From assembly GCF_003288805.1 (NCBI RefSeq), contig NZ_NHYK01000001.1, positions 62,001-126,000 on the forward strand: a stretch of 64,000 bases of DNA. Direction: 5' to 3'. The position numbers and the translations under genes are program-made. Of the stretch, positions 40,861-50,921 are shown one piece after another. Under the pieces are notes generated by a model. The model was not told where the DNA came from. It saw only the letters and a program-made list of their open reading frames with translations, and ran no database searches. The stretch's first letter is position 1. Every line of letters begins with the position of its first letter. This DNA is from Helicobacter sp. 10-6591 (GTDB taxonomy: Bacteria; Campylobacterota; Campylobacteria; Campylobacterales; Helicobacteraceae).

Positions 40861-42258
40861 TTATTTACAAGATTCTAAAAGTTCTAAAAGTTTTTGTTTA
40901 TAAAGCATTGCATGCTCTTTAGAATCTGCCTCAAAACGTGTTACAAGCACTGGGGTCGTATTGCTTGCGCGTATTAACCCCCAACCATATTCAAAGACTA
41001 CGCGCAATCCATCAATAGTAATAATCTCTTTGATCTTAGGAAAATCATCAGGAAGGCTTTGGAGCTTTACCTTGAGACTTTCAATAAGCAAAAACTTCTC
41101 ATCTTCTGTGGTTTGTACCTTTTCTTCTAAAGTAGAAAATGTTTTGGGCAAGGCGAAAATCTGGGATTCTAATTCTTGTGGTGTGGAGTATAAAAGTAGC
41201 TCTAATACGCGAAAACTCGAGTAAATGGCATCATCATAACCGAAATAACGCTCTTTAAAAAATATATGCCCACTCATCTCTGCTGCCAAGTGTGCATTTA
41301 ATTCTTTGAGTTTGACTTTAAGATTTGAATGTCCCGTCTTGTACATTACTGCTTTGCCAATTTTGTTTATCTCATCATACATCACTTGCGAGCATTTGAC
41401 CTCTCCTATCACAACAGGCTTAATACCCCTATGCGTCATTTCACGGGCAAAAAGTATCGCAAGTTCATCACCTTTGTAGCTATGGTTTGTGCTTAGAAGT
41501 GCCAATCTATCAGCATCACCATCAAAAGCAATACCAATAGGGATATTTTTCTCTTTCATCACGTTTTTGAGTGACTGAAGATTATGCTCTTCGCTTGGAT
41601 CTGGATGGTGGTTAGGGAAAGTACCATCAGGTTCAAAAAACAAGGGTTCATGTTTTATATTAAGATTCTCTAATATGCCTTGTATCGCCACTCCTGCTAC
41701 ACCATTACCACAATCAACAGCAATGGGGTAAGAAAAATTTTGCAAATGTTGGAACTGCTGGCTTATAAACTTAATGTACAAACTGAGTACATCTAGCTTT
41801 ATAGCTTCTTTGTGAGATTCTATAAAGGGGTTAAAGTCAGTGACAAGTTCTTCTCCTAATTTTTTTATCTCTTGTCCATAAAAGGGTGCATTTTGGAGAG
41901 TTATTTTAAATCCATTGTATTGTGGAGGATTGTGCGATCCTGTAATCATCACAGAATTTTTGCACTCAACGCCATCGGCTGCTTGATATGTAGCGAAATA
42001 CGCTACAGGTGTCGGAATAAGCCCTAAATCATAGACTTGTATGCCTGCATATTCTAGGCCACTTTGTAGCCAACCAAAAATCGTAGGAGAGTGTATTCTT
42101 GCATCGTAACCTACGTGCACACTGTTTTCATTCAGAGCCTTTAACCTCTTTCCCAAAAGCCTACCAATATTAAACACCACATCTTTATTAAGATCTTCTT
42201 TAAATACACCACGGATATCGTATTCTCGAAAGATTTTTTGGATTTTCTTATCAAACAT
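40861..42258 (-). CDS. algC: phosphomannomutase/phosphoglucomutase
   Basis: A 465-residue alpha-D-phosphohexomutase. ATG at 42258 follows CGAGGAAAGAGG and gives the normal start FDKKIQKIFREYDIRGVF; a longer frame from 42297 adds a non-family leader. The phosphoserine is S108 in MITGSHNPPQYNG, the metal loop is AFDGDADRLALL, the sugar-binding loop is AEMSGHIFF and the phosphate-binding end is RASNTTPVLVTRFEA. It interconverts hexose 1- and 6-phosphates for lipopolysaccharide and glycan precursors, which fits its waaA neighbour. Confidence 0.92.
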   Translation of the reverse strand: MFDKKIQKIFREYDIRGVFKEDLNKDVVFNIGRLLGKRLKALNENSVHVGYDARIHSPTIFGWLQSGLEYAGIQVYDLGLIPTPVAYFATYQAADGVECKNSVMITGSHNPPQYNGFKITLQNAPFYGQEIKKLGEELVTDFNPFIESHKEAIKLDVLSLYIKFISQQFQHLQNFSYPIAVDCGNGVAGVAIQGILENLNIKHEPLFFEPDGTFPNHHPDPSEEHNLQSLKNVMKEKNIPIGIAFDGDADRLALLSTNHSYKGDELAILFAREMTHRGIKPVVIGEVKCSQVMYDEINKIGKAVMYKTGHSNLKVKLKELNAHLAAEMSGHIFFKERYFGYDDAIYSSFRVLELLLYSTPQELESQIFALPKTFSTLEEKVQTTEDEKFLLIESLKVKLQSLPDDFPKIKEIITIDGLRVVFEYGWGLIRASNTTPVLVTRFEADSKEHAMLYKQKLLELLESCK

Positions 42259-42343
42259 CCTCTTTCCTCGCGATCGGATAACATGCAATAAAAACAAAAA
42301 TGATACAAAAAACTTTCGGTAAAAATTACGAGAATTTTGCCTG

Positions 42344-42360
42344 TACTAAGTTTCTTAGTA
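42344..42360. promoter_or_regulatory. perfect 7-bp inverted repeat in the algC/hisC divergent gap
   Basis: TACTAAG-TTT-CTTAGTA lies in the 263-nt gap between the divergent algC and hisC genes, which otherwise holds no gene. With a 3-nt spacer it could be an operator or a small RNA hairpin. No T-run follows. The palindrome is certain; the role is a guess. Confidence 0.35.
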
Positions 42361-42521
42361 GATATGCTTGACATGTCCAAGCCCTAAGAAGTTTTAGAGA
42401 ATCTTAGATGAATTTTCGCTACAATCCAGCCCACATGTTTTTATAAAAGATTTAACCAAAATTAACGAAGCTTAAAGACAAAACCAAACGAGATTCCCTT
42501 TTAGTATTTTTAAGAGGTGGC

Positions 42522-43631
42522 ATGCATTTTAATCCTTATCTCCAAGATATTAATTCCTACCAAGCAGGCAGACCTATAGAAGAAGTCATGCGTGAGTATG
42601 GGATTGCGCGTGAGGATATTATCAAACTTGCGAGCAATGAAAATCCTTATGGAGCTGCACCAGAAGTTTTAGAATCACTCAAAGAAAATATACATACAGC
42701 AAATCTCTATCCCGATGATTCGTATTACCAACTAAAAAGTGCATTAGCCCAGAAATTCAATACAGAATCTAGCAATATCATTATTGGTTCTGGTAGCGAT
42801 CAGATTATAGAGTTTTGCATACATGTATGTGCTGAGACAAATAGGGAATTTAAAATTCTACAAGCGGGTGTAACCTTCGCAATGTATGAAATTTATGCAA
42901 AGCTTTTTGGTGCTAAAGTTCTCAAAACAAAGAGTGCAGCACATGATTTGGAGCAATTTTTAGAAATCTCCAAGAAAGAACAACCAGCAATAATTTTTTT
43001 ATGTGCGCCAAATAACCCACTTGGTGAATGCTTAGAAAGTAAAGAGATCGAACAATTTTTAGGCCAAATATCCCATGATACCCTAGTAGTGCTTGATGGT
43101 GCATACCAAGAATATGCAGCTTTTAAAGACGAAAGCAAAGCATTAAATCCTCAGCGTTTGCTCCATAAGTTCCAAAACATGATCTATCTTGGGACATTCT
43201 CAAAAGCCTATGGACTTGGTGGTATGCGAGTAGGATATGGTATTGCAAGCCAAGAAATTATAAAGATGTTACATAAAGTACGCCCGCCTTTTAATATCAC
43301 AACTCTCAGTCTATGTGCAGCGTTCACAGCCTTAAAATATCAAGATTTCACGCAACAATGCATAGAAAAGAATTTTTCTGAAATGCGCATTTATGAGGAC
43401 TTTTTCACACAATACAATATTGGCTTTATTCCTTCTTGGACAAATTTTTTGACTATCAAAGATTCTAAAATTGATAGCACACAACTATGTGAGTGGTTTC
43501 TACAAAAAGGCATTATTCTCCGTGATCTTAAGAGTTATGGTTTGAATGCTTGCAGGATAACTGTTGGTACAAACGAGCAAAACCAAAAGGTCTTAAAACT
43601 TTTTAAAGAATTTTTGGATTCTATGAAGTAG
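42522..43631 (+). CDS. hisC: histidinol-phosphate aminotransferase
   Basis: A 369-residue class II aminotransferase dependent on pyridoxal phosphate. The PLP lysine is K228 in GTFSKAYGLGGMRVGYG. ASNENPYGA, LYPDDSYY, GSGSDQIIEF, CAPNNPLGE and the C-terminal ACRITVGTNEQN arginine motif match HisC. It makes histidinol phosphate in histidine synthesis and may also act on aromatic keto acids. It lies directly before fliF, an order I recall from C. jejuni. ATG follows AGAGGTGGC. Confidence 0.93.
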   Translation: MHFNPYLQDINSYQAGRPIEEVMREYGIAREDIIKLASNENPYGAAPEVLESLKENIHTANLYPDDSYYQLKSALAQKFNTESSNIIIGSGSDQIIEFCIHVCAETNREFKILQAGVTFAMYEIYAKLFGAKVLKTKSAAHDLEQFLEISKKEQPAIIFLCAPNNPLGECLESKEIEQFLGQISHDTLVVLDGAYQEYAAFKDESKALNPQRLLHKFQNMIYLGTFSKAYGLGGMRVGYGIASQEIIKMLHKVRPPFNITTLSLCAAFTALKYQDFTQQCIEKNFSEMRIYEDFFTQYNIGFIPSWTNFLTIKDSKIDSTQLCEWFLQKGIILRDLKSYGLNACRITVGTNEQNQKVLKLFKEFLDSMK

Positions 43632-43647
43632 TTAAGAAGGTCAAAGT

Positions 43648-45342
43648 ATGAATCCGCAATTGATTTTGGAACAAATCTCTAAACTTCTTAAGCGCATAAA
43701 TAAAAAACAGCGCATTGTGATTCTTGCGACATTTCTTGTACTTATCTCATTTCTCACCTATCTCATACTTTTTCGTATTGATGAAAAGACAGATTACGAA
43801 GGCTATTCTGTATTATTCAATGGTATTGATCCTAGTGATAGTGCTGCTATTTTGCAAAATCTCCAACAAAATAAGATTCCCTACAAACTTCCAAATGACA
43901 CCACCATACTTGTGCCAAATGACCAGGTCTATGAGCAGCGTATCAATCTAGCCTCGCTTGGGATTCCAAAGCAAGGCAAAAAAATTGGCTTTAGCGATTT
44001 CTTAGAAAATCAAAATCTCGGTGACACAGATTTCAGAGAACAAACAAAATTCCAATTGGCTGTCGAGGGTGAATTAACAAAAACAATTGAAAGTATTACG
44101 GCTATCGAAAGTGCGAGCGTACTTATTGCACCAGCAGAAAAGTCAGTATTTGCAAAGCAAGCCACTCCTCCGACTGCTTCGGTAAAGATTCAATTAAAAC
44201 AAGGTATGGATCTCACACAAGCACAGATTATAGGCATCAAGAATCTCGTCGCTTCTTCTGTGACAAACCTCACACCAGATCGCGTAAAGATTATCAATCA
44301 AGATGGTGATTTGTTGGGTGAATCTAATGAATTTAGCGATACACATGGAATGATAAAACTGGCCGAGCAACAACGTAGATACCAAATGAATTACGAAAAA
44401 GTCTATGAAAATAAAATTGTCCAAGCACTTAAGGGCATTGTCGGTGATGAGACACGAGTGCGTGCGCAAGTGAGCGCAGAATTTGACTTCAGTCAAGTGA
44501 AGCAAACGCAAGAAATTTTTGGTAACAATGTAGTTGCAGCAGAGCGTAATATTGAGGAATACGAAAAAGGAAAAAAAGAAGCTCCAGTAGGTGGTGTGCC
44601 AGGTGTGGTGAGCAATATAGGACCTGTGCAAGGACTTGATGATTCAGGTGTAGTCAATGAAAGAAATAAAACTGATGAAACCAAAAATTATCGTGTAGAT
44701 AGAACAGTCAGCGAAATCAAAGGACCTATTGGCAAACTATTGCGAATGAGTGCCGGTGTCGTTGTCGATGGAACTTACAGAGAGACAAATGATGAAAATG
44801 GGAATCTGAAACTAGAATATATTCCAAGAAGCGAGCACGATCTCAAAGAGATAGAAGAAATTGTAAAAGGCGTTATTGCCTATCGAGAAGAACGTGGGGA
44901 TTTTGTTAAGATCACAAATTTCGAACTCAACGCCGCTACAGCAAACTATAAACCAAAAGATTCGTGGGAGAGCTTTTCGGATAATATGGATCGCTATCTT
45001 TCTCCATTTATACCCCTCATTAAATATTTGCTTGTGGCTTTGGTATTGTTTATTTTTTACAAAAAAGTTGTTGCACCATTTACTGAACGTATGCTCGAAG
45101 TACAAGAAGAAGAGGAAGATGAGGTGGAATCTCTACTCCAGATTGATGAAGAAGATGAAGATCTTAATAAGTTCAGTGATCTAAGAAAGCGAGTGGAGGA
45201 ACAACTAGGCCTTGGTAGTACCTTTAATGAAGATGAAGTAAAATATGAAGTGATTTTAGAACGTATGCGGAATGTGATTTCAGAGCGACCAGATGAAATA
45301 GCATCACTGTTCCAATCGCTTATCAAAGACGAATTAGAATAA
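43648..45342 (+). CDS. fliF: flagellar MS-ring protein
   Basis: A 564-residue protein with two transmembrane helices (about residues 27-45 and 450-470) enclosing the periplasmic ring-building region. It has the EGYSVLFNGIDPSDSAAIL start and QRINLASLGIPKQG and ARVMIAP-type segments (SVLIAPAEKSVF), and the cytoplasmic C-terminal tail that contacts FliG is acidic. FliF builds the MS ring that houses the export gate and carries the C ring. It starts 16 nt after hisC and heads fliF-fliG-fliH-dxs. Confidence 0.95.
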   Translation: MNPQLILEQISKLLKRINKKQRIVILATFLVLISFLTYLILFRIDEKTDYEGYSVLFNGIDPSDSAAILQNLQQNKIPYKLPNDTTILVPNDQVYEQRINLASLGIPKQGKKIGFSDFLENQNLGDTDFREQTKFQLAVEGELTKTIESITAIESASVLIAPAEKSVFAKQATPPTASVKIQLKQGMDLTQAQIIGIKNLVASSVTNLTPDRVKIINQDGDLLGESNEFSDTHGMIKLAEQQRRYQMNYEKVYENKIVQALKGIVGDETRVRAQVSAEFDFSQVKQTQEIFGNNVVAAERNIEEYEKGKKEAPVGGVPGVVSNIGPVQGLDDSGVVNERNKTDETKNYRVDRTVSEIKGPIGKLLRMSAGVVVDGTYRETNDENGNLKLEYIPRSEHDLKEIEEIVKGVIAYREERGDFVKITNFELNAATANYKPKDSWESFSDNMDRYLSPFIPLIKYLLVALVLFIFYKKVVAPFTERMLEVQEEEEDEVESLLQIDEEDEDLNKFSDLRKRVEEQLGLGSTFNEDEVKYEVILERMRNVISERPDEIASLFQSLIKDELE

Positions 45343-45367
45343 AAGATTCCAAAATAAAGGAAGCATA

Positions 45368-46399
45368 ATGGCAATCAATCTTACACCTCGTCAAAGAGCA
45401 CAATATGATGAGCTTTCTATGGCAGAAAAGATTGCTATTTTGCTTATACAGCTTGGTGATGACATTACAAGCGAGATTTTCCATCATCTTGATATAGATT
45501 CAATCACTGAAATATCTAAGCAAATTGCTCAACTTGGTAACACTGACAAAAGCATAGGTGCGGCGATTTTGGAAGAATTTTGGGTGATTTTGCAATCAAA
45601 CCAATACATCAATACAGGTGGCTTGGATCATGCTAGAGAGCTACTTGTAAAAGCACTTGGAGCCGACACTGCCAAAGATATTCTTGATAGGCTTGCAAAA
45701 ACTATGCAATCAACAAAAAATTTTGCTTATCTTGGAAAAGTGCGCCCACAACAACTCGCAGATTTTATTATCAACGAACACCCACAAACAATCGCCCTTA
45801 TCCTAGCCCATATGGATGCAGAAAGAGCAGCAGAAACTCTAGGATATTTCTCTGATGATCTACGGGCCGAAATAGCAATCAGAATGGCAAATCTTGGTGA
45901 TATTTCTCCAACTATTGTCAAAAGAGTATCAGCAGTGCTAGAAAACAAATTAGAATCCCTTACCAGCTATAAAGTTGAAGTTGGTGGGACGAGAAGTGTT
46001 GCTGAAATGTTTAATCGCTTGGGACAAAAAGCTGCAAAAGCTACGATTGCCCATATAGAGCAAATTGATGAGCAGTTAGCAAATGAGATTAAAGAAATGA
46101 TGTTTACCTTTGAGGATATTAGCAATCTTGATAACAATGCAATCAGAGAGGTTCTAAAGGTAGTAGACAAAAAGGATCTTACGCTTGCACTTAAATCTGC
46201 TGCTGATGATTTAAAGCAGAAATTCATGGCAAATATGAGCCAACGTGCAAGCGAGCAGTTTATAGAGGAGATGCAATTCCTCGGTGCTGTGAGAGTGCGT
46301 GATGTAGAAAACGCGCAACGCAAAATTGTAGAAATTGTCCAATCATTATCAGAGCAAGGCCTTATCCAACTAGGCGAACAGGATGATCTTATTGTTTAA
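45368..46399 (+). CDS. fliG: flagellar motor switch protein FliG
   Basis: A 343-residue FliG. The N-terminal domain binds FliF. The middle domain has EHPQTIALILAHM, the EHPQ motif that contacts FliM, and the C-terminal domain contains the charged torque helix (VDKKDLTLALKSAADDLKQKFMANMSQR). It couples ion flow at the stators to rotation and sets direction with FliM/FliN. It starts 25 nt after fliF and overlaps fliH by 17 nt. Confidence 0.95.
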   Translation: MAINLTPRQRAQYDELSMAEKIAILLIQLGDDITSEIFHHLDIDSITEISKQIAQLGNTDKSIGAAILEEFWVILQSNQYINTGGLDHARELLVKALGADTAKDILDRLAKTMQSTKNFAYLGKVRPQQLADFIINEHPQTIALILAHMDAERAAETLGYFSDDLRAEIAIRMANLGDISPTIVKRVSAVLENKLESLTSYKVEVGGTRSVAEMFNRLGQKAAKATIAHIEQIDEQLANEIKEMMFTFEDISNLDNNAIREVLKVVDKKDLTLALKSAADDLKQKFMANMSQRASEQFIEEMQFLGAVRVRDVENAQRKIVEIVQSLSEQGLIQLGEQDDLIV

Positions 46400-47168
46400 G
46401 CAAGAAAATATTATCAACAAAAACAGTACACAAACACATAGTGTGAGTAAGTATGAGTTTAAATCAATCACAAATAAAGAGAATGAGAAGCCTCAAGAAT
46501 CAGTAAGCACCCCAGCACTTGCACCCACCATGCCTCAAGTAATTGAACCAGACTGGCACAAAGAAATAGTACAGCAGCTCCTCAACAAAAGTGATAGTCT
46601 CTCAGATTCTCTGGCAAAGCTTGAAATACAATTTGATAAATTACAGACGCAAAGCCAAGAACAAATCACAAGTGCCAAAGACAATGGCTACAAAGATGGT
46701 TATAACCAAGCAAAAGAAGACATAAAAAAAGAGTTAGAGCAAGAAATAAATGCACAGAAAAAGACTCTTACAGATTCCATTATCACACTTGAAAACGCAC
46801 TCAAAGACTCCCAAAAGCATTTACAAAACCTAGAAAAAGAGTTGAGTGCTATTGCTGTAGATATTGCTAAAGAAATCATTGTCAAAGAAATAGAGGAGAA
46901 TAGCCAAAAGATTGCACTAGCTTTAGCAAAAGAATTACTGCATTCGATTATGGAAGCTACAAACATCAAAGTCAAGGTCAATCCGCAAGACTATCTTTTT
47001 CTCAAAGAGAAACTCAAAGATTTGCAAAAAGTAGAAATTATCTCAGACAATGCAATATCACTTGGTGGAGTCGTAGTGATTAGTTCGGAAGGAACTATTG
47101 ATGCCAATATCATGAATCGCTACAAAAATATGAAGCAATCAATCCTAGAAAATATAAAGGAGTACTAG
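46383..47168 (+). CDS. fliH: flagellar export regulator FliH
   Basis: A 261-residue protein that overlaps fliG by 17 nt. A flexible N terminus is followed by a glycine-spaced helix (DNGYKDGYNQAKEDIKKEL) and a coiled coil (about 100-160), then the FliH/V-ATPase E-like C-terminal domain (AVDIAKEIIVKEIEENSQ, VKVNPQDYLFLKEKL). It binds the export ATPase FliI and links it to the C ring. Sequence conservation in FliH is weak, so the call also relies on position between fliG and dxs. Confidence 0.88.
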   Translation: MILLFKQENIINKNSTQTHSVSKYEFKSITNKENEKPQESVSTPALAPTMPQVIEPDWHKEIVQQLLNKSDSLSDSLAKLEIQFDKLQTQSQEQITSAKDNGYKDGYNQAKEDIKKELEQEINAQKKTLTDSIITLENALKDSQKHLQNLEKELSAIAVDIAKEIIVKEIEENSQKIALALAKELLHSIMEATNIKVKVNPQDYLFLKEKLKDLQKVEIISDNAISLGGVVVISSEGTIDANIMNRYKNMKQSILENIKEY

Positions 47169-47170
47169 GT

Positions 47171-49087
47171 ATGGGCTTTGGTATGGATCTCAGATTGATG
47201 CAGTTAGATTCTCTGAAGCAGGTACAGCAGAACACGAAAGATTTACTAGATACAAAAGCACCAAGCAAGATGAATAAGGCGGAGCTAGAAGCCCTCGCTT
47301 ATGGAATCCGCGCAAGAATCTTAGATGTTGTAAGCACAAATGGAGGACATTTAAGCTCGACACTTGGGGCGGTAGAGCTGATTATAGGCATGCATGTGGT
47401 ATTTGACTGGCAAATAAATCCCTTTATCTTTGATGTCAGCCACCAAGCTTATGCACATAAGCTTTTAACAAATCGTTGGGAGGAGTTTGCGACCCTAAGA
47501 AGCTTTGGTGGTTTGAGTGGATTTTGCAATCCTAAGGAATCAAAAAGCGATTATTTTATCGCTGGACACAGCTCAACTTCGATTTCCCTAGCTGTAGGCG
47601 CAACAAAAAGCTTTAAACTCCAAAAGCAGGATCGCACACCAATTGTACTCATTGGCGATGGTAGTATGAGTGCAGGACTTGTATATGAAGCGCTTAATGA
47701 ACTCGGAGCGCGCAAATATCCTGTGATAATCATCCTCAATGACAATGAAATGAGTATTTCTAAACCCATTGGCGCAATCAGCAATTATCTCTCTCAGATT
47801 CTCGCTACGCCGACTTACCAAGGTTTGCGCGCGAAAGTCAAAAATATCCTCACTAAAATGCCAGAATCTGCTTCCTATCTTGCAAAGCGCTTTGAAGAAT
47901 CTATCAAACTCATCACTCCCGGATTATTGTTTGAGGAATTAGGGCTTGATTATATAGGGCCAATTGATGGGCATAATCTTGAACTTATAATCTCAACCTT
48001 ACAAAAAGCCAAAGAGATGAAAAATCCGGTCATAATCCATGCACAAACTACTAAAGGTAAGGGTTATGAGATAGCTGAAGGGCGCTTTGAAAAATGGCAT
48101 GGAGTTAGTCCCTTTGATTTGCAAACGGGTAAAACAACAAAATCCTCAACCACTCTTAATCCCACACAAGTCTTTAGTCAAACACTTTTGCAACTTGCCA
48201 AAAATAATCCAAAGATTGTAGGTGTCACTGCAGCTATGCCAAGTGGAACGGGTTTAGATTCTCTTATTGCCTATGATTCTGAACGTTTTTGGGACATAGC
48301 AATCGCTGAACCACATGCCGTAACCTCAATGGCGGCAATGGCAAAAGAAGGTTTTATTCCTTTTGTAGCAATTTACTCAACATTCTTACAGCGTGCCTTT
48401 GATTCCATTGTACATGATGTGAGTATCATGAGTCTGCCTGTACGCTTTGCAATAGATAGAGCCGGTATTGTGGGCGAAGATGGCGAAACACATCAAGGCT
48501 TGCTTGATATTGCTTATTTACGGATCATACCAAATATGGTGGTTTTTGCTCCACGTGATAATGCTACTTTGGAATTCGCACTGAAGTTTGCCGCTGGGCA
48601 CGACACAACTCCTTGCGCGTTTCGCTATCCGCGCGGAAAATTTGTATTGCAAAATGAAGAATTTGGAGCAACAGAATTTAGGTTAGGAAAAGCTGAAGTT
48701 CTACAAACAGGCAAAGATGTATTGCTTATAGGCTATGGGAATGGTGTGGGTCGTGCATATGAAACAAGTAAGATTTTGCAATCTCATGGAATCTCTGCTG
48801 GCATCTTGGACTTGCGCTTTGTCAAACCCTTAGATGAGCAATGTCTCAAAGAGCAACTTGCTCAATACAGCTATGCCTTTGTATTAAGTGACAGCTACTA
48901 TTTAGGTGGCGTTGGTAGCGCAATTTTAGAATCCAATGCTTGTAGAGAACTAAACACCAAGATTGTTAGCCTTGAGCTCAAAGATAGCTTTGTTTCTCAT
49001 GGTAAAAGTGATATGGTAGAAACTTCCATAGGACTGGATTCACAGACTTTAGCCAAACATATCTTAGATTGTCTCTCGCGATATTGA
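47171..49087 (+). CDS. dxs: 1-deoxy-D-xylulose-5-phosphate synthase
   Basis: A 638-residue transketolase-family enzyme. It has the N-terminal NGGHLSSTLGAVEL, the TPP motif GDGSMSAGLVYEALNELGARKYPVIIILNDNEMS, the GPIDGHNLE loop, the pyrimidine-binding EPHAVTSMAAMAKEGFIP, DRAGIVGEDGETHQG, and a C-terminal transketolase domain. It condenses pyruvate and glyceraldehyde 3-phosphate, the first step of the MEP isoprenoid route. ATG at 47171 follows AAAGGAGTACTAG; an in-frame ATG lies four codons later. It is 2 nt after fliH in an order conserved in the group. Confidence 0.95.
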   Translation: MGFGMDLRLMQLDSLKQVQQNTKDLLDTKAPSKMNKAELEALAYGIRARILDVVSTNGGHLSSTLGAVELIIGMHVVFDWQINPFIFDVSHQAYAHKLLTNRWEEFATLRSFGGLSGFCNPKESKSDYFIAGHSSTSISLAVGATKSFKLQKQDRTPIVLIGDGSMSAGLVYEALNELGARKYPVIIILNDNEMSISKPIGAISNYLSQILATPTYQGLRAKVKNILTKMPESASYLAKRFEESIKLITPGLLFEELGLDYIGPIDGHNLELIISTLQKAKEMKNPVIIHAQTTKGKGYEIAEGRFEKWHGVSPFDLQTGKTTKSSTTLNPTQVFSQTLLQLAKNNPKIVGVTAAMPSGTGLDSLIAYDSERFWDIAIAEPHAVTSMAAMAKEGFIPFVAIYSTFLQRAFDSIVHDVSIMSLPVRFAIDRAGIVGEDGETHQGLLDIAYLRIIPNMVVFAPRDNATLEFALKFAAGHDTTPCAFRYPRGKFVLQNEEFGATEFRLGKAEVLQTGKDVLLIGYGNGVGRAYETSKILQSHGISAGILDLRFVKPLDEQCLKEQLAQYSYAFVLSDSYYLGGVGSAILESNACRELNTKIVSLELKDSFVSHGKSDMVETSIGLDSQTLAKHILDCLSRY

Positions 49088-49202
49088 CTACACTGGGTCT
49101 TATTTACTTTTTAAGCAAAATTATCTATTAGTATTGCCTGCTTTCAAATTTTGATTCTTAAGTGATAAAAAGCTGAAAGTTAGATTTTTGTAAGGAGAAA
49201 AC

Positions 49203-49577
49203 ATGCATAAGGTTTTAGCATTGGTGTTTGTGGGAGCTTTATTTGTAAGTAATGCTTTTAGTTTTCAAAAAGTGTTACAGACAAATGGATTTGAAGTTGT
49301 TTTGGAATCGCAAAAAAATTTCGTTTCTGGGAAAAATGACTTTACCATTCAAGTAAAGAGCAACAATAAAGCACTCAAGGTTGAAAATCTTTCTGTGAGA
49401 TTTATCATGCCTGAAATGCCTGGTATGCCAAAGATGGTAGAAAAAGCGGAAATAACCCCTCATGATTCTATATATAAAGGTGTCGTGTATTTCCCACATG
49501 GTGGCACTTGGCAGATTCGCGTAGGGTTTAGCAGTGATAAAAAAGACTACCAAGCAAAAGGTAGTATAGATTTTTAA
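49203..49577 (+). CDS. crdA: secreted copper-resistance determinant CrdA-like protein
   Basis: A 124-residue exported protein: signal peptide about 1-20 (cleavage near NAFS-FQ), then a YtkA/FixH-like beta-sandwich. Methionines 69, 72, 75 and 78 form an evenly spaced MxxMxxMxxM motif, suited to binding Cu(I). Length and position before a TolC-like protein, a membrane-fusion protein and an RND pump match CrdA of H. pylori. AAGGAGAAAAC precedes ATG. The crdB start is 3 nt downstream. In H. pylori CrdRS induces this operon with copper; no CrdRS is in this window. Confidence 0.83.
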   Translation: MHKVLALVFVGALFVSNAFSFQKVLQTNGFEVVLESQKNFVSGKNDFTIQVKSNNKALKVENLSVRFIMPEMPGMPKMVEKAEITPHDSIYKGVVYFPHGGTWQIRVGFSSDKKDYQAKGSIDF

Positions 49578-49580
49578 TCC

Positions 49581-50921
49581 ATGAAATACTTTGTATGTAT
49601 TCTTGGATTTATTACCTTTTTATACTCTTACGGGATGGCTGATAGTTATCCTTTAGGGGATACAAAAGACAATCTCCAGACCTACCAAAATCCTTTGCCT
49701 AGCAGTGTAATCCAAGACTTTAGAGATATCATAGAACAAAATCCAAAAATCAAACAACTCCAATTAGAAATCAATTCTCTTGAAAATCGCAAAAAAGCCC
49801 AGAGTAAATGGAATAACCCGAGTTTCAATCTCGCTTACAATAGTGCGAATATACAAAAACCTCTCCTATTAGGCACAAGTGATATGCAAAATATTGCATT
49901 TGGTCTCTCACAAAGCATTGATTTGAATTTAAAGTCCCTAGCCCAGAGCAAAGTTACAAACGTAGAAATTGAAATAAAAATTCTAGAGCTAAAAAATCTC
50001 AAAAACGAATATATGCTAAACCTCATGGTCTCTATGATTGAATCGCATAAAAACAAGCTTATTTTGGAATCTATCAAGCAATCTTTAGGGAATCTAGAAA
50101 CAATTTTTACAAGTCTCAAAAAATCAAAAAAATTTAATCCAATCCAAGCCCAGAAGCTCAAAGTCGCAGAAGCACGGCTAAAAATCAAGCAAAATCAGAT
50201 AGAAAATGCACTAAATAATTCACATATTGCTATAAGTGAAATAGATTTCCACAAGGCACCACAGCAAGACTACAAAACAGACACAAAACATAATTCGCAT
50301 TTGATAGATACCAAATATGATTTATTCCTTTTCCCATCTAAAGAAGCACAAGATATCATTATGCACAATACACAGAACGATGACTTTATCCCGTCTCTTT
50401 TAGCTCAGAATCTAGAGCTACAAATTGCTAGGCATAAAATAGTGCTAGCAGAGCAAAAACTTGTATTTGCTAAAAAATCTACCTTGCCAAATTTTGGTAT
50501 GAACCTCGTGTATATGTCACGTGCTGATAGAAGTGATTTATTTGGGCTTGGTGTCTCTGTGCCACTGCCAATATATGGCAAGGAACAACGGACAATCGCA
50601 GAAGCTAGAGAGCAGAAACTTGCACAAGAATATGGATATCTTAGTGTAGAAAATAAACTTACCCACTCTACAAAAACACTTCTCAAAAAGTTTTTACTTC
50701 TTAAAAAAAATCTTAGTGTGATTGAGGAGAATCTATTGCCTGCAAATACTGCGATAATAGACCTTTACAAGCACCACTCTACGAGCCAAGCTGAAGGGTT
50801 TATAGAATTCTATAATGCGCTCAACGAAAAAATTGATACACAGATTCTACAAATACAGATTTTAAGTGAAATAGCAATGATTTATTGGAATCTGCAGATA
50901 CTTAAAGGAGAAATTCTATGA
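49581..50921 (+). CDS. crdB: outer-membrane efflux protein CrdB-like (TolC family)
   Basis: A 446-residue exported protein. An N-terminal hydrophobic signal (about 4-20) precedes two TolC-type repeats rich in helical heptads; typical segments are NPKIKQLQLEIN, WNNPSFNLAYN and FGLGVSVPLPIYGKEQRTIAEAREQ. It would form the outer-membrane channel of the metal pump encoded by the next two genes. Start and stop are tightly packed (3 nt after crdA, 4-nt overlap with czcB). Low sequence conservation makes the family call partly contextual. Confidence 0.85.
   Translation: MKYFVCILGFITFLYSYGMADSYPLGDTKDNLQTYQNPLPSSVIQDFRDIIEQNPKIKQLQLEINSLENRKKAQSKWNNPSFNLAYNSANIQKPLLLGTSDMQNIAFGLSQSIDLNLKSLAQSKVTNVEIEIKILELKNLKNEYMLNLMVSMIESHKNKLILESIKQSLGNLETIFTSLKKSKKFNPIQAQKLKVAEARLKIKQNQIENALNNSHIAISEIDFHKAPQQDYKTDTKHNSHLIDTKYDLFLFPSKEAQDIIMHNTQNDDFIPSLLAQNLELQIARHKIVLAEQKLVFAKKSTLPNFGMNLVYMSRADRSDLFGLGVSVPLPIYGKEQRTIAEAREQKLAQEYGYLSVENKLTHSTKTLLKKFLLLKKNLSVIEENLLPANTAIIDLYKHHSTSQAEGFIEFYNALNEKIDTQILQIQILSEIAMIYWNLQILKGEIL

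Noticed and set aside
43640-43700. A sigma-54-like promoter before fliF
   Set aside because: A TGGAAC half-site is present but no TTGC element lies at the right spacing.
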